64,000 bases of DNA from Lasioglossum baleicum. Lineage: Eukaryota > Arthropoda > Insecta > Hymenoptera > Halictidae. Shown piece by piece: positions 34,344 through 46,600 of this stretch. Made by a program: the position numbers and the translations under genes. Within the stretch, counting starts at the first letter, position 1. Every line of letters begins with the position of its first letter. The notes below the pieces were generated by a model. It worked only from the letters and a program-made list of their open reading frames with translations, was not told where the DNA came from and searched no databases. The stretch spans positions 14,977,461 to 15,041,460 of the forward strand of contig NC_134933.1 of the NCBI RefSeq assembly GCF_051020765.1, written 5' to 3'.

Positions 34344-35030
34344 TAATCAATTGATAGAACTGTCTACTTGAAATTGTAACTGAACTTTCACACTGATCCG
34401 ATATAATTCCCTGTGAGAAGGAGCGGTTCGAATGCGCTCGATATCGAAAACCATGTAGCGTCTTCGACACTCTGAGCCAGTTAGCTCGCCAGAACGCGCC
34501 ACGTTGTCACAGACGTTAATTAAAGAGCTCCGAGCATCGGCCTCTTCGCCCTTGTTTGTGGAAGGAGCGATGTGTTTATGCGGAGATGAGATTGTCGGTT
34601 CATCGTGCCCACGAATAGGTCTCCGAGACCCCCGTCAGACACGGGACACAGGGTACACAGGGTGTGCGGTCTACGGTGTGCAACATGTACAGCGAACGGG
34701 CGCTGCGTTATTGGAAATGTTCGGGTCTCGAGGACAGAAAAACTTCTCCGAAACAAGTTTGCGGGAAAACAGCAAGGCCGGCGAACATCGTGAACTCTAC
34801 GCAGCAATCTCGGAACGCCGTATACTTCTCTGCTCTAATCGACGTTAAAACTGCCGAGCTAAGAAAGCGATTGCTTTCCAATGTCTTAGAGAAGTTACCG
34901 AAAGTGTACACGAGCAGCATGATGCGGCCCTGTGTTGTGAGCTAACTTATAACTCGTCGGAACCAGAGCCGCCAGATAAGGAGAGCGATCACGAATTAAG
35001 GCGGTAGACTCGTTTCCAGAATTGCATTTC
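34344..35030. other. Intergenic stretch, nothing recognised
   Basis: Antiparallel open frames at 34504-34848 carry no domain. Confidence 0.3.
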
Positions 35031-35321
35031 TCGATCATACAAAGATGGGATTTTTTTCAGTAGTCAAAAACGCTAGATAAAAGATCAATCTAGGCCGCGA
35101 TCGCCCTCGAAAGTCCTATGTTTTCGTTTAGGAGGCGTAATTTGCATTATTCACAGTCACAGATTTATCAAAATAGCTACATGTGCGCAGTTGTATGCTG
35201 CCGAATAATGCAAATTACACCTCGTAAACGGAAAAATAGGACTTCTGAGGGCGATAGCGGTCTAGATCGATCTTTTACCTAGCGTTATTGACTACTGAAA
35301 ACCCCCATTTTTGATTTACAA
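35031..35321. mobile_element. About 290-bp fold-back element
   Basis: The left arm CAAAGATGGGATTTTTTTCA to GGCGTAATTTGCATTATTC mirrors the right arm GAATAATGCAAATTACACC to AAAACCCCCATTTTTG. A half copy lies at 49649-49810. Confidence 0.65.
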
Positions 35322-35636
35322 GAGATTTTCGCTCAGCTAGAATTCAGTTAACCAGACACTGCTAAAATTTAGTTCATATAAACGGAGTTCCAGTGTATGT
35401 ATATTCTTAGATTAAGAAATTTATTCAATTATTTTCTATGAAGTGATCTTTATATAATTTCAACAATTTTAAAATCGAAGAGAGATCAATTCCATTTAAT
35501 TATCCATGTAGCTACGACAGATCTGAACGCGTACTGCGAAACATAACATTCATTGTATACCTTTGTATAAAAAATTTGAAAGAACATCGCCGTGGTATAT
35601 GTATAATATGCATGGCTTTCAATGCGAGAACAAGTG

Positions 35637-35782
35637 AGCCGCTATAGTGTCGTATCGTTCGAGAAGATGACATAGACAAAAGCCACTATAGTGCCGTATC
35701 GTTGAAGAAGATGACATAGACGAAAGCCACTATAGTAGCGTATCGTTCAAGAAGATTACATAGACGAGAGCCACTATAATGG
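35637..35782. repeat. 44-bp minisatellite, about 3.3 copies
   Basis: Units start AGCCACTATAGTG at 35681, 35725 and 35769, with an earlier variant at 35637. Each contains GTATCGTT then AAGAAGATGACATAGACGA. Divergence between units is low. Confidence 0.85.
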
Positions 35783-37190
35783 TAAAGTTTTTCATTATAT
35801 CAAACTGATTTTATTTACATTATATTTTCATTTTTTAGTCAGATGGAGGTTATATGTATAGCGTGCAGGAGGCAGAAAAATTCATTTTCGACATCTGCTC
35901 GACATCTCACTCAAGTTGTGTGGCACCCGTGCTCCAATTTTACGAGTAAAGCCCATGGAGTGAAGATGGTTAGGGATGGTCTATCACTTACCATCGCTTT
36001 TCCATTGGAAAAGCCTGAAAATTGCTTAAAATTAATCAATTCGAAAAATTGAAGCAGATAGGTTTGTAGAGCAAGAAAATGACTTGCGAATGCATATACA
36101 TATATACTTTAACTAGCAAAACACAAAATTGCGGGAGAAAAATAAAATACAAAAAAAAAACGCAGAATTTTATTACACAACCCAATATTCGAATTACACG
36201 AAAATTAATTCTATCTTATAGAAACGATCATCACTGTGCGGTGCATAAAATATTTGTTGCCTGAATAAATTGCGACTGCAATCAGCTCGGTCTTTCCCAT
36301 GATACCAGAAAGGAAAACAGATCCAAGAAGTTCTCGGGAGAATCGTGCATCGACATTAGAACTCGAGAATAAGTTGAAGGGGATGAAGGTAAGGGAAAAG
36401 CGGCTCCGCGGAACAATGAGCTTCTAATACCAGCGCCGCGGCGCGGGTTCCATCACAATCAACCGCGTTATTGTCCCATGCCGCCGCGCCGTGGGCCACT
36501 AAACTGTACCTGGAAAAGGCGGTCGAGATTAACGAACGAACCTCGCCATCGTGGAATTAACGAACACAGAGCGACCCGTTCCTTCCCTTACATTCGCCCG
36601 GGAAGGGATTCAACGGTAAAACGAACGGCATGGCAGCGGCGAGCAAACTAGGGCTCGCGAGTGTAAATTGCGATCGTTCCGACGCTCGTAAACGTTCCGT
36701 AACTGACGCCCCGCGGAAAGCTGCACGATTACGAACGTTCGACTCTTGTAAAATTTTCATGATATTATAAAATGCCGGTATACAGCCCAGCGTGCGCGCG
36801 CGTATAAACGCGATTAATAAAAATGGGGCGAAAGTCTCCTCGAAAATTCCAAAATTTCGTTACGCCCTTCTAATGACTGTAGAAAAGTGGTTGTTCCGGA
36901 TGGAGCACCTAATTGCGCCAAGTGGAGGCACGAGCAGCTGCTGCGGTAAGTGCAGCTTTGCAGCAATTACCACCCATTAAGCAGATAATTCGATCCTCGA
37001 AGAGGACGACAGAGAACGCGTTCTCGAGAGCCGTCCTTCGTCCTTTAACCAGTCGTATCGACAACTAATTGCCGAGCTACGTCCATTTTTCCATCCGAAA
37101 AATCTCGTTCTAAGAGCACAACGCGCGTTCGTGCGAACGACACATTGAAACTATTTTCGTGAGAAAAGCTGACTTCTTTTTATCCATAAA
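35783..37190. other. Intergenic stretch, no gene seen
   Basis: AT-rich at the left, GC-rich from about 36.3 kb. No supported exon. Confidence 0.3.
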
Positions 37191-37192
37191 AT

Positions 37193-37777
37193 GGGGCGAC
37201 TCCTGAGGTCATTCGAAGTAACTTTTTCCTTTGCGAAAATGTTCTTCGAACGAAAAACACGGACGAACAAAAGCGATTGGTTTTCTGTTAATAACTCTTG
37301 AAATAGGCGAGAACACTGCAAAGAAATAAAAAAAATTTATTAAAAAAATTAATCCGACTTCGAAAAAACGCACTAAAAAGTATAAAATAATTTCCATTTA
37401 ATTTATGTGAATACACACGAACTTAAATACAATACAATCTTTTCGGGGGCGGCGCAAAATTGAAAATTTTCGACACTGGAAATTACGAAAATCCTTAAAT
37501 TCTTCTAAATACATGCTTTCACATATTAACGTATCTTCTCTTCGCACCTACTGATTTCCAAGCCCACCATATTCCAATGAAATCATAATCAGCAACATCT
37601 GTCATTTGGAAAATTTTTAATTTTTGAAATGTAAATATACATAGAAAAAAAAAGCGAAAAAAAGGCACATACAGATCGAATTGAGTAACCTCCTCCTTTT
37701 TCGTAGTCGGTTAAAAAGGTATCTCTAATCACCTCAGGAATCTCCCCTTTTAACTAGAACATTTTTGGGACACCGTG
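37193..37777. mobile_element. TACAGGGTGT-family element with internal insert
   Basis: The left part (ATGGGGCGACTCCTGAGGTC then TTTTTCCTTTGCGAAAATG) and the right part (CACCTCAGGAATCTCC then ACATTTTTGGGACACCGTG) are the two family ends. About 380 bp of AT-rich unrelated sequence lies between. Confidence 0.45.
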
Positions 37778-39205
37778 TAGTGCTGGCTTGCTACGTTCGC
37801 TATCGCATCGCGTCGAAACGCGAGTTTGTATAAACATAACATGCTAGTCTATTAGTCGCAGGTGCTAGCTGCAACCAGAGTTTCGACAAATTCGCTGCCC
37901 TCCTCGAACGTGTTAATGGCACGATGCTGCTGTAAGCGTGTTAGTTTCCTTGCGAACGAAGACGCGAACGAAGACGAGGATGGAGCAGGAGGAGCTCGAT
38001 TTGCTCGCGAGTTGCGACCGATGCTTAGCAAGCACTGCTCGAAATGTTCGCGGATGGTGGTGGACAGAGCCAACAAGCACACAGCCACGATTCATCTGGC
38101 TTGCTAATGTTGGCGTCGCGGCGCGTCGCGTGCAGCGTCAGCGATTCGCGCGGAAACGCTCGAACAGACTAGTCGTGAAATATAGTTTTAATTCTCCGCG
38201 AACGCGTTTTAATATTTGGCCGTGTACGCCGCCGTGACTTGGGTACACCGTGGCGGCCGTACGGCAGGAGAAAATTCGGTGGAAAGGAAGGTGGAAAAGA
38301 GAGAATTCGATGGCTCGTGAAACTCGCCGCCGCGCGCCGGTTTGACGGGTTAGTTAAATTATTAAAATAAATCACGCGTATTGTTTCGCCCGGGCGCGCT
38401 GCTTTACCGTCCTGTTGGAAATACACGGTTTTATGCTTTCTAGTCGACCGTGTCCGGAATAGTGCGTAATTAATATACAGGTGGGGCGAAACGAATGGAT
38501 GTCTGTATATCAATGTGGTTATTCGACCAAGTGCGTCGGCCGGACCCGTAGACTCTCAGTTTCCTGGTCGCGCTTCCCAGTTGATTCACCGAGCAACAAG
38601 AGACGCGTTTCATTTACAAACGATGCGTTTTCCATTGCGCCGCGAGTACCTTGCTGCAGCAGAGTTCTATCCGTTGGTGTTCGCGGGTTGGCGGATGAAA
38701 CGATGTAAACGAAAACCACTCGGAAATTACGGGATCTGCATGGAAAGCGATTTGTTATGGAAAAGAAATCCAATTGTCCTCGGTAAAGTAATTCGGTCCG
38801 AGCGAACTTCATCGACAGCCGTAAGTCGAATTAGCCGCTCGGCACGTTTTATTTTCAGTTACAATCGCGGAGACCGTACTCACCAACTTTCTAAAATGTC
38901 TATTTATACTCTAGGCTCAGCAGTCAAGAAACTTTCGGGCAAGTCCTATGAAATGGTACTTAAATTGTTTGAAAAGTACTGGAAGAAAGACGGCCAGTTC
39001 GAGTGGTCTGGAAGAGCTTCTTCAAACTTGAGATCCGGCAGCCCATGTCGCTGACATCGTTCAATTTTCTTCGATCCGACCGACGCGAACCGCCCAAATA
39101 AAGACGAACGCGTTATTCGCTGAGATCAGCTGCCTCGATTTACGACGTTTATTTATGAGGAAGACGACTGATCGAGTGAAACAAAACCAATTACGATAAT
39201 GTCCC
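37778..39205. other. GC-rich single-copy stretch, no gene seen
   Basis: A 179-residue open frame (38515-39054) has no recognised domain and no clear splice context. Confidence 0.3.
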
Positions 39206-39209
39206 TTAA

Positions 39210-39523
39210 CCCTTTGCATTTCGAATTCTTTTTAAATTTTGTCGCCGACAACTTCCTACTACTTCAAGTGGTTTATTTGAAATTTATTTGAAAGGACAGT
39301 TCCTTGACTGCTACTTCTTTTAAACAATTATGTTCACTAATTATATTAAATATAGGTCTCAAACTTTGTCGCATTTTATATTTGTAGAACTTATATTTGC
39401 TATTCACTAAAACATAAGACTATTAAATAAATAGAGGAAGAACCAGATACATATAAAAACCCGTTTTATTTACACTTCTCTTTCTCTGATAACGAGACAC
39501 ACTCGGCAAAGGAGTGCAAAGGG
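39210..39523. mobile_element. 314-bp piggyBac-type miniature element, intact
   Basis: The ends CCCTTTGCATT and AGTGCAAAGGG are flanked by TTAA on both sides (39206-39209, 39524-39527). This is the best copy of the family also seen at 17295. Confidence 0.85.
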
Positions 39524-39559
39524 TTAATGTCAATTACAGTCAGTCAAAAAAGTCTTAGT

Positions 39560-39869
39560 ACTTCAAAACAGAATAATAATAATATAATAATAATAATAAT
39601 AATCTTATTTTAACTTATAACCATTTGTAGTCTCTGGTCATAGTGAAATTCTGATTGCGTATTTAGTCATTAGTTATGCCATCATAGTCAGTATGCAATA
39701 TTTATCCTTAATAAAAATTTAGTCATTACGCTCAAATACTTATGTAGTCGTTACTCATTAGTCACGCTCAAGTATTTACTTAGTCATCAATTATTATTAG
39801 TCACTTTTGTAGAGCTTACGAAGTTATTAGTCAATAATCATAATTGTGACTAGAGTTTGCCCAACTCTG
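39560..39869. repeat. AT-rich repeat region ending in a hAT-type end
   Basis: A TAA microsatellite (about 39571-39603) and scattered TTAGTCA words end with TTTGCCCAACTCTG at 39869, the family-B hAT end. No matching left end was found. Confidence 0.4.
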
Positions 39870-40520
39870 AAAACGGTAGCGGGGATAATTTTTTCTGAAT
39901 ATCGTGCAGATCTCTAGCGCATATATCGAGGGCATTACAGTACTTTGAAGCGGAAGGCGACGCTGCGCACCGCGGAAAATTTCTCCATATATCTTGTCCT
40001 GGTGTCGTCGGAAGCAGAAGAAGGATAGACGGCGCGGCGAGCCGAAATTTTCGGGCTCGGTTCCCTCCCACTTGCCAGATAGCAGTCGTATCCTTTTTGT
40101 TTCGCCTAACCCGGCCCTCGACTCGGTTTCTAGTTACGCCGCGAGTTTCGCCGACTCGCAAACTTTATCGGACTCCAATGATGCATCGTCCGGAAACGGC
40201 GAGGGTAGTTCCTGGTCGGAAGTGCGGCACATACGTACAGCCCTCGCCTCTCGCACACTATACATATACATATGTATGTATGGTATACTCTGGTCCCGTG
40301 TTATTGTGTTTGGCCATGATACAGTCGTCCGCGCGTAAATACTTCGCCTTCGTTAGCTACGACAAAGCGTCGCATCGACGTTCGCTCGGATTTTGTTCTC
40401 GCGGAGCACAGTAGTGCACGGTTAAATTTACAGCGGGACATCTCTTTCTTCCAAGCTTTCTGACTCGAGCTCGACAAAGTAAGAGAACCGGTGCGTACGG
40501 TAGAACCAGGTGCGTTTCAC
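39870..40520. other. Single-copy stretch, no gene seen
   Basis: GC-rich at the left; no supported exon. Confidence 0.3.
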
Positions 40521-40524
40521 CCTC

Positions 40525-40759
40525 GATATCAAATTTATAAATGCTTTCGGCGCTACCGTTTCGATCAATTACTGATATAGCAATTTTACCTTCTTTCCTG
40601 ACGTTTCGGTTCCGTTTTGAACCTTTATCAAAGGTGGACATTCGCTTTTGCTATAATAACTTTATAATGTGAAAATGAACATTGAAAAATGATGTGTATC
40701 AGTTGCTGGTTTGAAACATACGAAACGGTAGCGCCGAAAGCATTTATAAATTTGATATC
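40525..40759. mobile_element. 235-bp element with perfect 39-bp inverted ends
   Basis: The segment 40525-40563, beginning GATATCAAATTTATAAATGC, is exactly complementary to 40721-40759. The ~157-bp centre is unrelated. No target duplication is clear. Confidence 0.65.
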
Positions 40760-40884
40760 CAACATTTACGATCGATAACTGAAATTATTTTATCACTCTC
40801 GATAGTTGCATACACGAGTATTGTCAGTTGCATTTCGTCATCACTGAGGGTTAAAATAAGTCCGAACACGTTGTAAGTCGGACT

Positions 40885-41515
40885 ATTTTTACCACGCTTA
40901 TATTAACTTGCCGTGTTGTCGTTGTATGCGTCAAATCTTGTAATCGAATTTTAATTTTAATACTCCAATCTTGCTGAAGTTTTGTATACACACTTGCGTC
41001 CGATGACAATAAAAGTAGAAAATAAAATATATTAAAAAAAACTTCTTAAAAATCACGCTTATATTCAAATGCACCAAAAAGGAGAAAATAATTTTTTCCT
41101 GGTTCTCCATAAAATACCGAATCCAGTGAAATGATTAATAATATTTTTCCCCAAAATTTTAAGCAATTAGTTCAACATTTCTTCCGTTATAAAATTAGTG
41201 TCGGAATAGATAGATAAATTGAATATGAATTTAAACAAAATCATGACACATTAGTGACTATGTATAAAAATAAAAGCGTGGAGCGCGCTAACCTATATTG
41301 ATCACCAATTTCATGATTTGAATTATCGGAACTATCGATTGCGACACTAATTTTATAACGGAAGAAATGTTGAACTAATTGCTTAAAATTTTGGGGAAAA
41401 ATATTATTAATCATTTCACTGGATTCGGTATTTTATGGAGAACCAGGATAAAAATTATTTTCTCCTTTTATTGCATTCTAATATAAGCGTAATTTTTAAA
41501 AAGTTATTTTTATAT
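40885..41515. mobile_element. Composite hairpin element with perfect 106-bp inner arms
   Basis: The outer arms (ATCACGCTTATATTCAAATG at about 41052 and its imperfect mirror at about 41475-41505) belong to the 32630 family. The inner arms 41098-41203 and 41342-41447 are complementary at all 106 positions, starting CCTGGTTCTCCATAAAATAC. The loop contains TATAAAAATAAAAGCGTGG. No coding capacity. Confidence 0.75.
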
Positions 41516-42440
41516 ATTTTTCTCCATATTAAATAGGTAAAGTTAGTCCGATTTACCTCATGTTTCGGCTCATTCTAATTGGAAGAGTCTCATCCATCCA
41601 TTGGTGCTACAATGATGAATGTTTAAACGACGATTACTAAAACTAAAGTTCTCTTTATTCCATGTTTAGTTTTTCGAATTGTGACATTGCACACATTCAT
41701 TCTCTATCCTTGTCTACTGGTGTAGACTCGTGTAAACTTAACCGTTCACCATTGTATTTCGTTTCGGGACTCGCGATTGGCTGCAGTTCTCGCGGAATAC
41801 TTCGACATCAAAACGCGAATCCGTCTTCGTCGTCAAGGGAATTGGAAGGGGAAGGGCGAACGGGGCGATGGAAAAATAACAAAGACGGTTCGTTACACGG
41901 TTGGACTGGTTCCGCAAACACGAATATAGAAAGCCCGTTTCGCGACGGGGTCCGATCGCTTTAAATTCCCGGACGAACTCCTCCGGCGAAGACGAAGGCT
42001 GCAGTCACACCTGGTTCGGCGGTCTGATCGATAATCCCAAGAGCGAAGTAGCTGCCTCGCGAGAGGTCCTTGACTAACGATCGTTTCTCGTGAGGGTGTG
42101 CGATACAAGGATGCGCGAAAGAGCTGGACGCTAACCCAAGAAGAAGAGGGGATGACGAGAGTTACCGGTACGGCAGGGTAGACCAGGAGGGTAGTCCGGG
42201 AGGATAAAGGCTTCCTCGAGCGGCGAGATTGGATGAGCTTGGATAATTAGCAAAACAGCGGAACTCGGTCGTTAGTGGCTCCTTCCTGCAATGTTCCTCT
42301 GTCGTCCTCTGTCGTCCGCAGGCTACCGATGATTCAACACAATACACGCTTGATTTTAGTCATGTAGATTTTCCTAGCAACTCATCCGGCCATTCCTTTC
42401 TCCCTCTTTTTCGTCGTATACTGCAGAGATCGTAAGTCAC
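41516..42440. other. Single-copy stretch, no gene seen
   Basis: Moderately GC-rich with short antiparallel open frames. Confidence 0.3.
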
Positions 42441-43130
42441 CGAAACTGTATTAATATATTATTGCAAACAATCTAATTAGATAAAAAGGAGGGACTCTTA
42501 TCGATCGTAAATTTGTTTGAATAAACTTGGAATAATAATATTTTCGGCGCAACGGTTCGATCAAATTCTACACTACACAGCTATGTTGTAGGGCATTTTA
42601 ACGTTTAGATTCGGATGTGAATCAGTTAACGTCCTAAGACCACGTTTTGCTATAGGATTGTATTCTATTGGAGGTAAAGAAAGGTGGTGTGTTTCGTCCT
42701 AGACCCGCTAGAGGAATCTGATTAGATGATGATAAAAACTGTAGTATTAAGTCATCTCATAAGTTCGTGCCGACTTTTGTATATAGATTTCATGCGTCGA
42801 TTTATAAACTTTAGGCGATAAGGGACCAAAGTACTTAAGCGTAGCTGTTCGGGAACAGTCTAGAGAAGGTTTTCGTGGGTATAACATCCTATCATAGACC
42901 ATTCGGGAACACCCTAGAGAAGATTAGGTGGAGAAAACAGCCTCTCGTCTCTGTGCTGTTCAGTTCGCATCTACAAACTGTATTAATATATTATTGTAAA
43001 CAGTTTAATGGATGTTGACAAATACTGTGTTATTGTAAATAATCTAACAGATGGAACACCCTAGAGAAGAATAGGTAGAGCTAACAGCCTACTCCTCTCG
43101 TATTTGTGCTGTTCAGTTCGTAGCTCCTCG
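42440..43130. repeat. Locally duplicated segments
   Basis: AAACTGTATTAATATATTATTG occurs at about 42446 and 42976 (variants nearby). GGAACACCCTAGAGAAGA followed by TAGGTRGAG...ACAGCCT and TGTGCTGTTCAGTTCG occurs at about 42908 and 43053. Confidence 0.6.
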
Positions 43131-43249
43131 GCAACATACCTACGGTCTCTGTACAGTACAATCGCAATCTCTGCAATCCTCTTTCGAATAATCCTGAGTT
43201 TGGCAAGTCGACTGACTGTTTGACTTTCTTTGCCACCTCTGAAGCACTA

Positions 43250-43499
43250 CAGCGTGTCCCAAAAATGTTGCATTTCCCTTTACTGATTTAATTATTAACG
43301 AAAAACGTGGACCAATCATAACGCGGTTACAGCTGAGCGTGGCGTTGGCCGAGCAGAAATCCGCCCGCTGTAGCCACGCTCTGATTGGTCCCTGTTGATA
43401 ACTCCAATAACGAAGCCACAGAGAACATTTTCGCAAAGGAAAAAGTTGCTTGAAAATGCGTCAGTAATCAAGGAGGTACAATAATTTTGTAACACTCTG
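43250..43499. mobile_element. TACAGGGTGT-family element, 250 bp
   Basis: The ends CAGCGTGTCCCAAAAATGTT and TTTTGTAACACTCTG lie in TA. A central hairpin carries ACCAATCATAACGCGG and CCACGCTCTGATTGGT. Confidence 0.65.
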
Positions 43500-44821
43500 T
43501 ATATCTCGTCTACAGTACGCGTTTCCAAGCGCACGCGTTCGCTGCTTTGTGCCCGCGACCGAAATATCGATAAAGATTCGCTCGGTTGTTGGCAGAACAT
43601 TCGTCATTGCACAAAGGGGCCCTCAAAACAGCAGGAAACTGGTGTGCTACTTGCATATGAATAGCCTGCGAATAATTCCGAAATGAACCATTAAACATTA
43701 AAGAGACACTTGAAGCACGTGAATGGCCTCCGCGCGTAGCTGCGCAGTAATATTCTCGAAACTTTAAATTCAAATTAAACTTCACAAAACGAGTCGCGCC
43801 GACGCGACGCGTCTCTGCCGGTCTAATTGCATGCTCCCGTCGTCGTAACGGCAAATTAGAATCCCGGTTTCCGTTGCGCGATGTATGCGTACGCGTCGCC
43901 GTGAAAAATGCCCGAAACGGATATGATTTTATTTTCAGATTTGTTCGCGATCGATCGGTCGTCCCTGTCATTCCGCCCGTGTAAATGGAGAACGCCGCCT
44001 GGTCTACGGCACACGGTAGAATCGAGACGATCGATACGGGAATAGCTCGACGCGAAAGAGGTGAACAGCATTGACCGGCCCTTCCCGTGTACGCTCGTAA
44101 AGAAATTCGGGGACACGGGTTCGACGACGTCCATAGAGATACTTACTTCACCGAGGCTGTCCGTTTCGCTGGGACATTCCGTTGGAAAATTCACGAACGC
44201 GGAATAACACGTGTCCTCGCGAGTCTGTTGTGCTCCCGAAAGCTCCAGGGGTCTGTTCCGAACTCGATCGCTGTTTCGAAAACAGAGATCAAGCGGAACA
44301 CAATCGACTTTTAACCTTCCCAAGCGGCTCGGCGGAGACTCGATGGATTCTCGATGGTATCGCGTAGACACGCGGGGGAACAGGATTAAGCATTTCTATG
44401 CAGTTAACAGACTTTGGCGGGATCGTATCCTTGAGAAGGTATGGCTGATATTTCGAATGCAAGCTAGGTTTCCGTGCTCCGGTTCGTAAGGGCTATTACG
44501 ATTCTGGATGCGACTCGACTCGCGACCCAGCCCGACCAATTCCAGATCTCTGTCGGATCGATGCTACCAGCAGGAATGGCGCGAACGAGATATTAATTTG
44601 CATCGTTCGAGCGTCCTCCCATTCTAGTGGCCCAGACTTAATTATTCTGCCAATCTGTCTGCATATTGGACTGATTGTGAGCGAAGACGAGGATTCGACG
44701 ATACGTAATTATTGAGGATTGTCCACGGCGCGGTGCGGCGCGGCGGTGCGCCGCCGTTGTAACATTAATTGCTGACGTGTTGGAGACCACCGGCGGAAGA
44801 CACGAACGAAACAGCGCAGCG
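43500..44821. other. GC-rich single-copy stretch, no gene seen
   Basis: Long antiparallel open frames (e.g. 43856-44371 minus) lack domains. The right edge is a CGGCG-rich tract hit by the Transib-like element. Confidence 0.3.
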
Positions 44822-44826
44822 CGGCG

Positions 44827-45553
44827 CACTATGGGCCAAGTCGACGAAATCTGTGTCAAAATCAAAGAACTTTCGATAGAAATGAGATAGAGCGATGGAA
44901 TTTTTTTTAAATGAAAGCTGAAACTTTGCAGAATATGGGATAATTATAGAGATTGCGGTACGAACGTTTTTTTAACCTTGAAAGAATTCGTTAAACTTGC
45001 ACAATTTCAAGAAAATTGTGGTTTTTCCAATACCACGGGCGGAAAAATTTTTTTTCACATGCTATACATCATTCCCCGTAGATTTTTTCACGCCGATTTC
45101 AAATCTGGTCTCAAAATTTGCTCAAGATTTTTCTGAACAAAACCAATGAAATCATTTTTTCGTTGAAATGATTTGAAAACCCACTAGTTTGAAGGTATAT
45201 TGTATTTATTTTGTGGTTTATCAATCCATTTCAACGAAAAAATGATTTCATTAGTTTTGTTCACAAAAGTCGATTTTTTGCAAAATCGTAGGCAAATTTT
45301 GAGACCAGATTTGAAGTCAGCGTGAAAAGTCAGCGTTTTCCGCGCGTGGTATTGGATAAACCACAATTTTCTTGAAATTGTGCACGTTCAACGAATTTTT
45401 TCAAGGTTAAAAAACGTTCCTACTATAATCTCTCTATTTTTCCCATATTTTGCAATGTTTCAGCTTTAATTTTTAAAAAAATCATCGCTCTATCTCATTT
45501 CTATCGAAAGTTCTTTGATTTTTACACAGATTTCGTCGGTTTGGCCCATAGTG
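44827..45553. mobile_element. 727-bp Transib-like fold-back element with CGGCG target duplication
   Basis: Both ends read CACTATGGGCCAA inward and are flanked by CGGCG (44822-44826 and 45554-45558). CACWATG-type ends with a 5-bp GC-rich duplication are the hallmark of Transib transposons. The arms are about 330 bp each with high identity (GAAATCTGTGT, AAAATCAAAGAACTTTCG, GAAATGAGATAGAGCGATG in both), leaving a small loop near 45180-45215. There is no transposase, so it must have been moved by one encoded elsewhere. Confidence 0.8.
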
Positions 45554-45558
45554 CGGCG

Positions 45559-46217
45559 CGGCGGCAGGAAAACGCGATTGAAAATTACCGTTTCCGTGAG
45601 TTGGCATGTTTTCGAACGATAGATTTCGTCCGGGGTTTCACGAAAACGCCTGGAACCCGCACGAAACCCGAGTCGATAATCAGTTTTATGGAACGAAACG
45701 TGACTACGAGCTTTTGTAGTTCCATGCGATCGAACGTTAAGCCTCGCGTTCGTTAGGGTTACAAGATTTGTTGCGCGCGAAGAGTTTCCCGGCAAGCGGA
45801 ACGTTGGTTTCCGAGGTTCGGGAAAACCGTACCACCACCGCGCGCCAGTGTGCTCGGTCGTTACTAGAAATCACCGTTTGTCGTTGGTCTGCTGCAATCG
45901 GATTCATCGTGTAAACGTGTAACACGCTCGATTAATCCATTCCGTCCCGCGCGCTCTGTTAACAATGTTGACGCTGTGGTTGTCACGATTTGTCGAATCT
46001 GTAATCGAATAATTCGAATCGCAAAGTTTCCTCGCAGTGAACGCTCTCGCGCTCCCTCCTTATGCTTCGTTTCCTGTTTATCGATCCCCGCAGCCTGTTT
46101 TTATGTGATTCACACGCGCACTCGACACGCCGAAACTATCGGGACACGGTAACGTCTCGATATCGTGCGTTATGATATTCTGCAGTGTGTTCGACTAGTG
46201 GGAGGTGGGAGATAATT
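45559..46217. other. Single-copy stretch, no gene seen
   Basis: GC-rich, short open frames only. Confidence 0.3.
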
Positions 46218-46600
46218 CAATGGTTTTTCCTGTGACAATATAAGATGAAAATGAAGAATGACAAAATTGCGATTTCGGCTTCGCTTTTTAGCTATCAACA
46301 ATTAAAAATACGCCTGAAATGCTGCAACCCAACCGACAGTGGTGCACGTTACCTGTCACTTTGTATTTGGTATTTGACTGTCGCGCGCGTCTATGATGTA
46401 CGCAACGTGTACACCTCTGTTGGTCGGATTGCTGCGTTTCAGGGATATTTTTAATTGTTAACCCCTTGCCTTACAATATCGTGTCTGACTCGCGACGGAG
46501 ATACTGAACAGATTCTAATAAAAATGTATGCTAATAATTTCCTTTGCCACTAAACCTACCGAGCCTTGAAAGTAGCTGGTACATGTTCCCTTATAAAAAT
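46218..46600. repeat. Fragments of three repeat families
   Basis: A family-D start (46218-46300), a piggyBac-type left end after TTAA (46463-46540, CCCCTTGCCTTACAATATCG) and a CACTAAACCTACCGAG end (46548) lie side by side, each truncated. Confidence 0.55.

Noticed and set aside
38515..39054. 179-residue plus-strand open frame
   Set aside because: No recognisable domain and no matching splice partners; kept as unannotated sequence.
43856..44371. 171-residue minus-strand open frame
   Set aside because: No domain; opposite-strand frames are equally open and flanking splice sites are not convincing.
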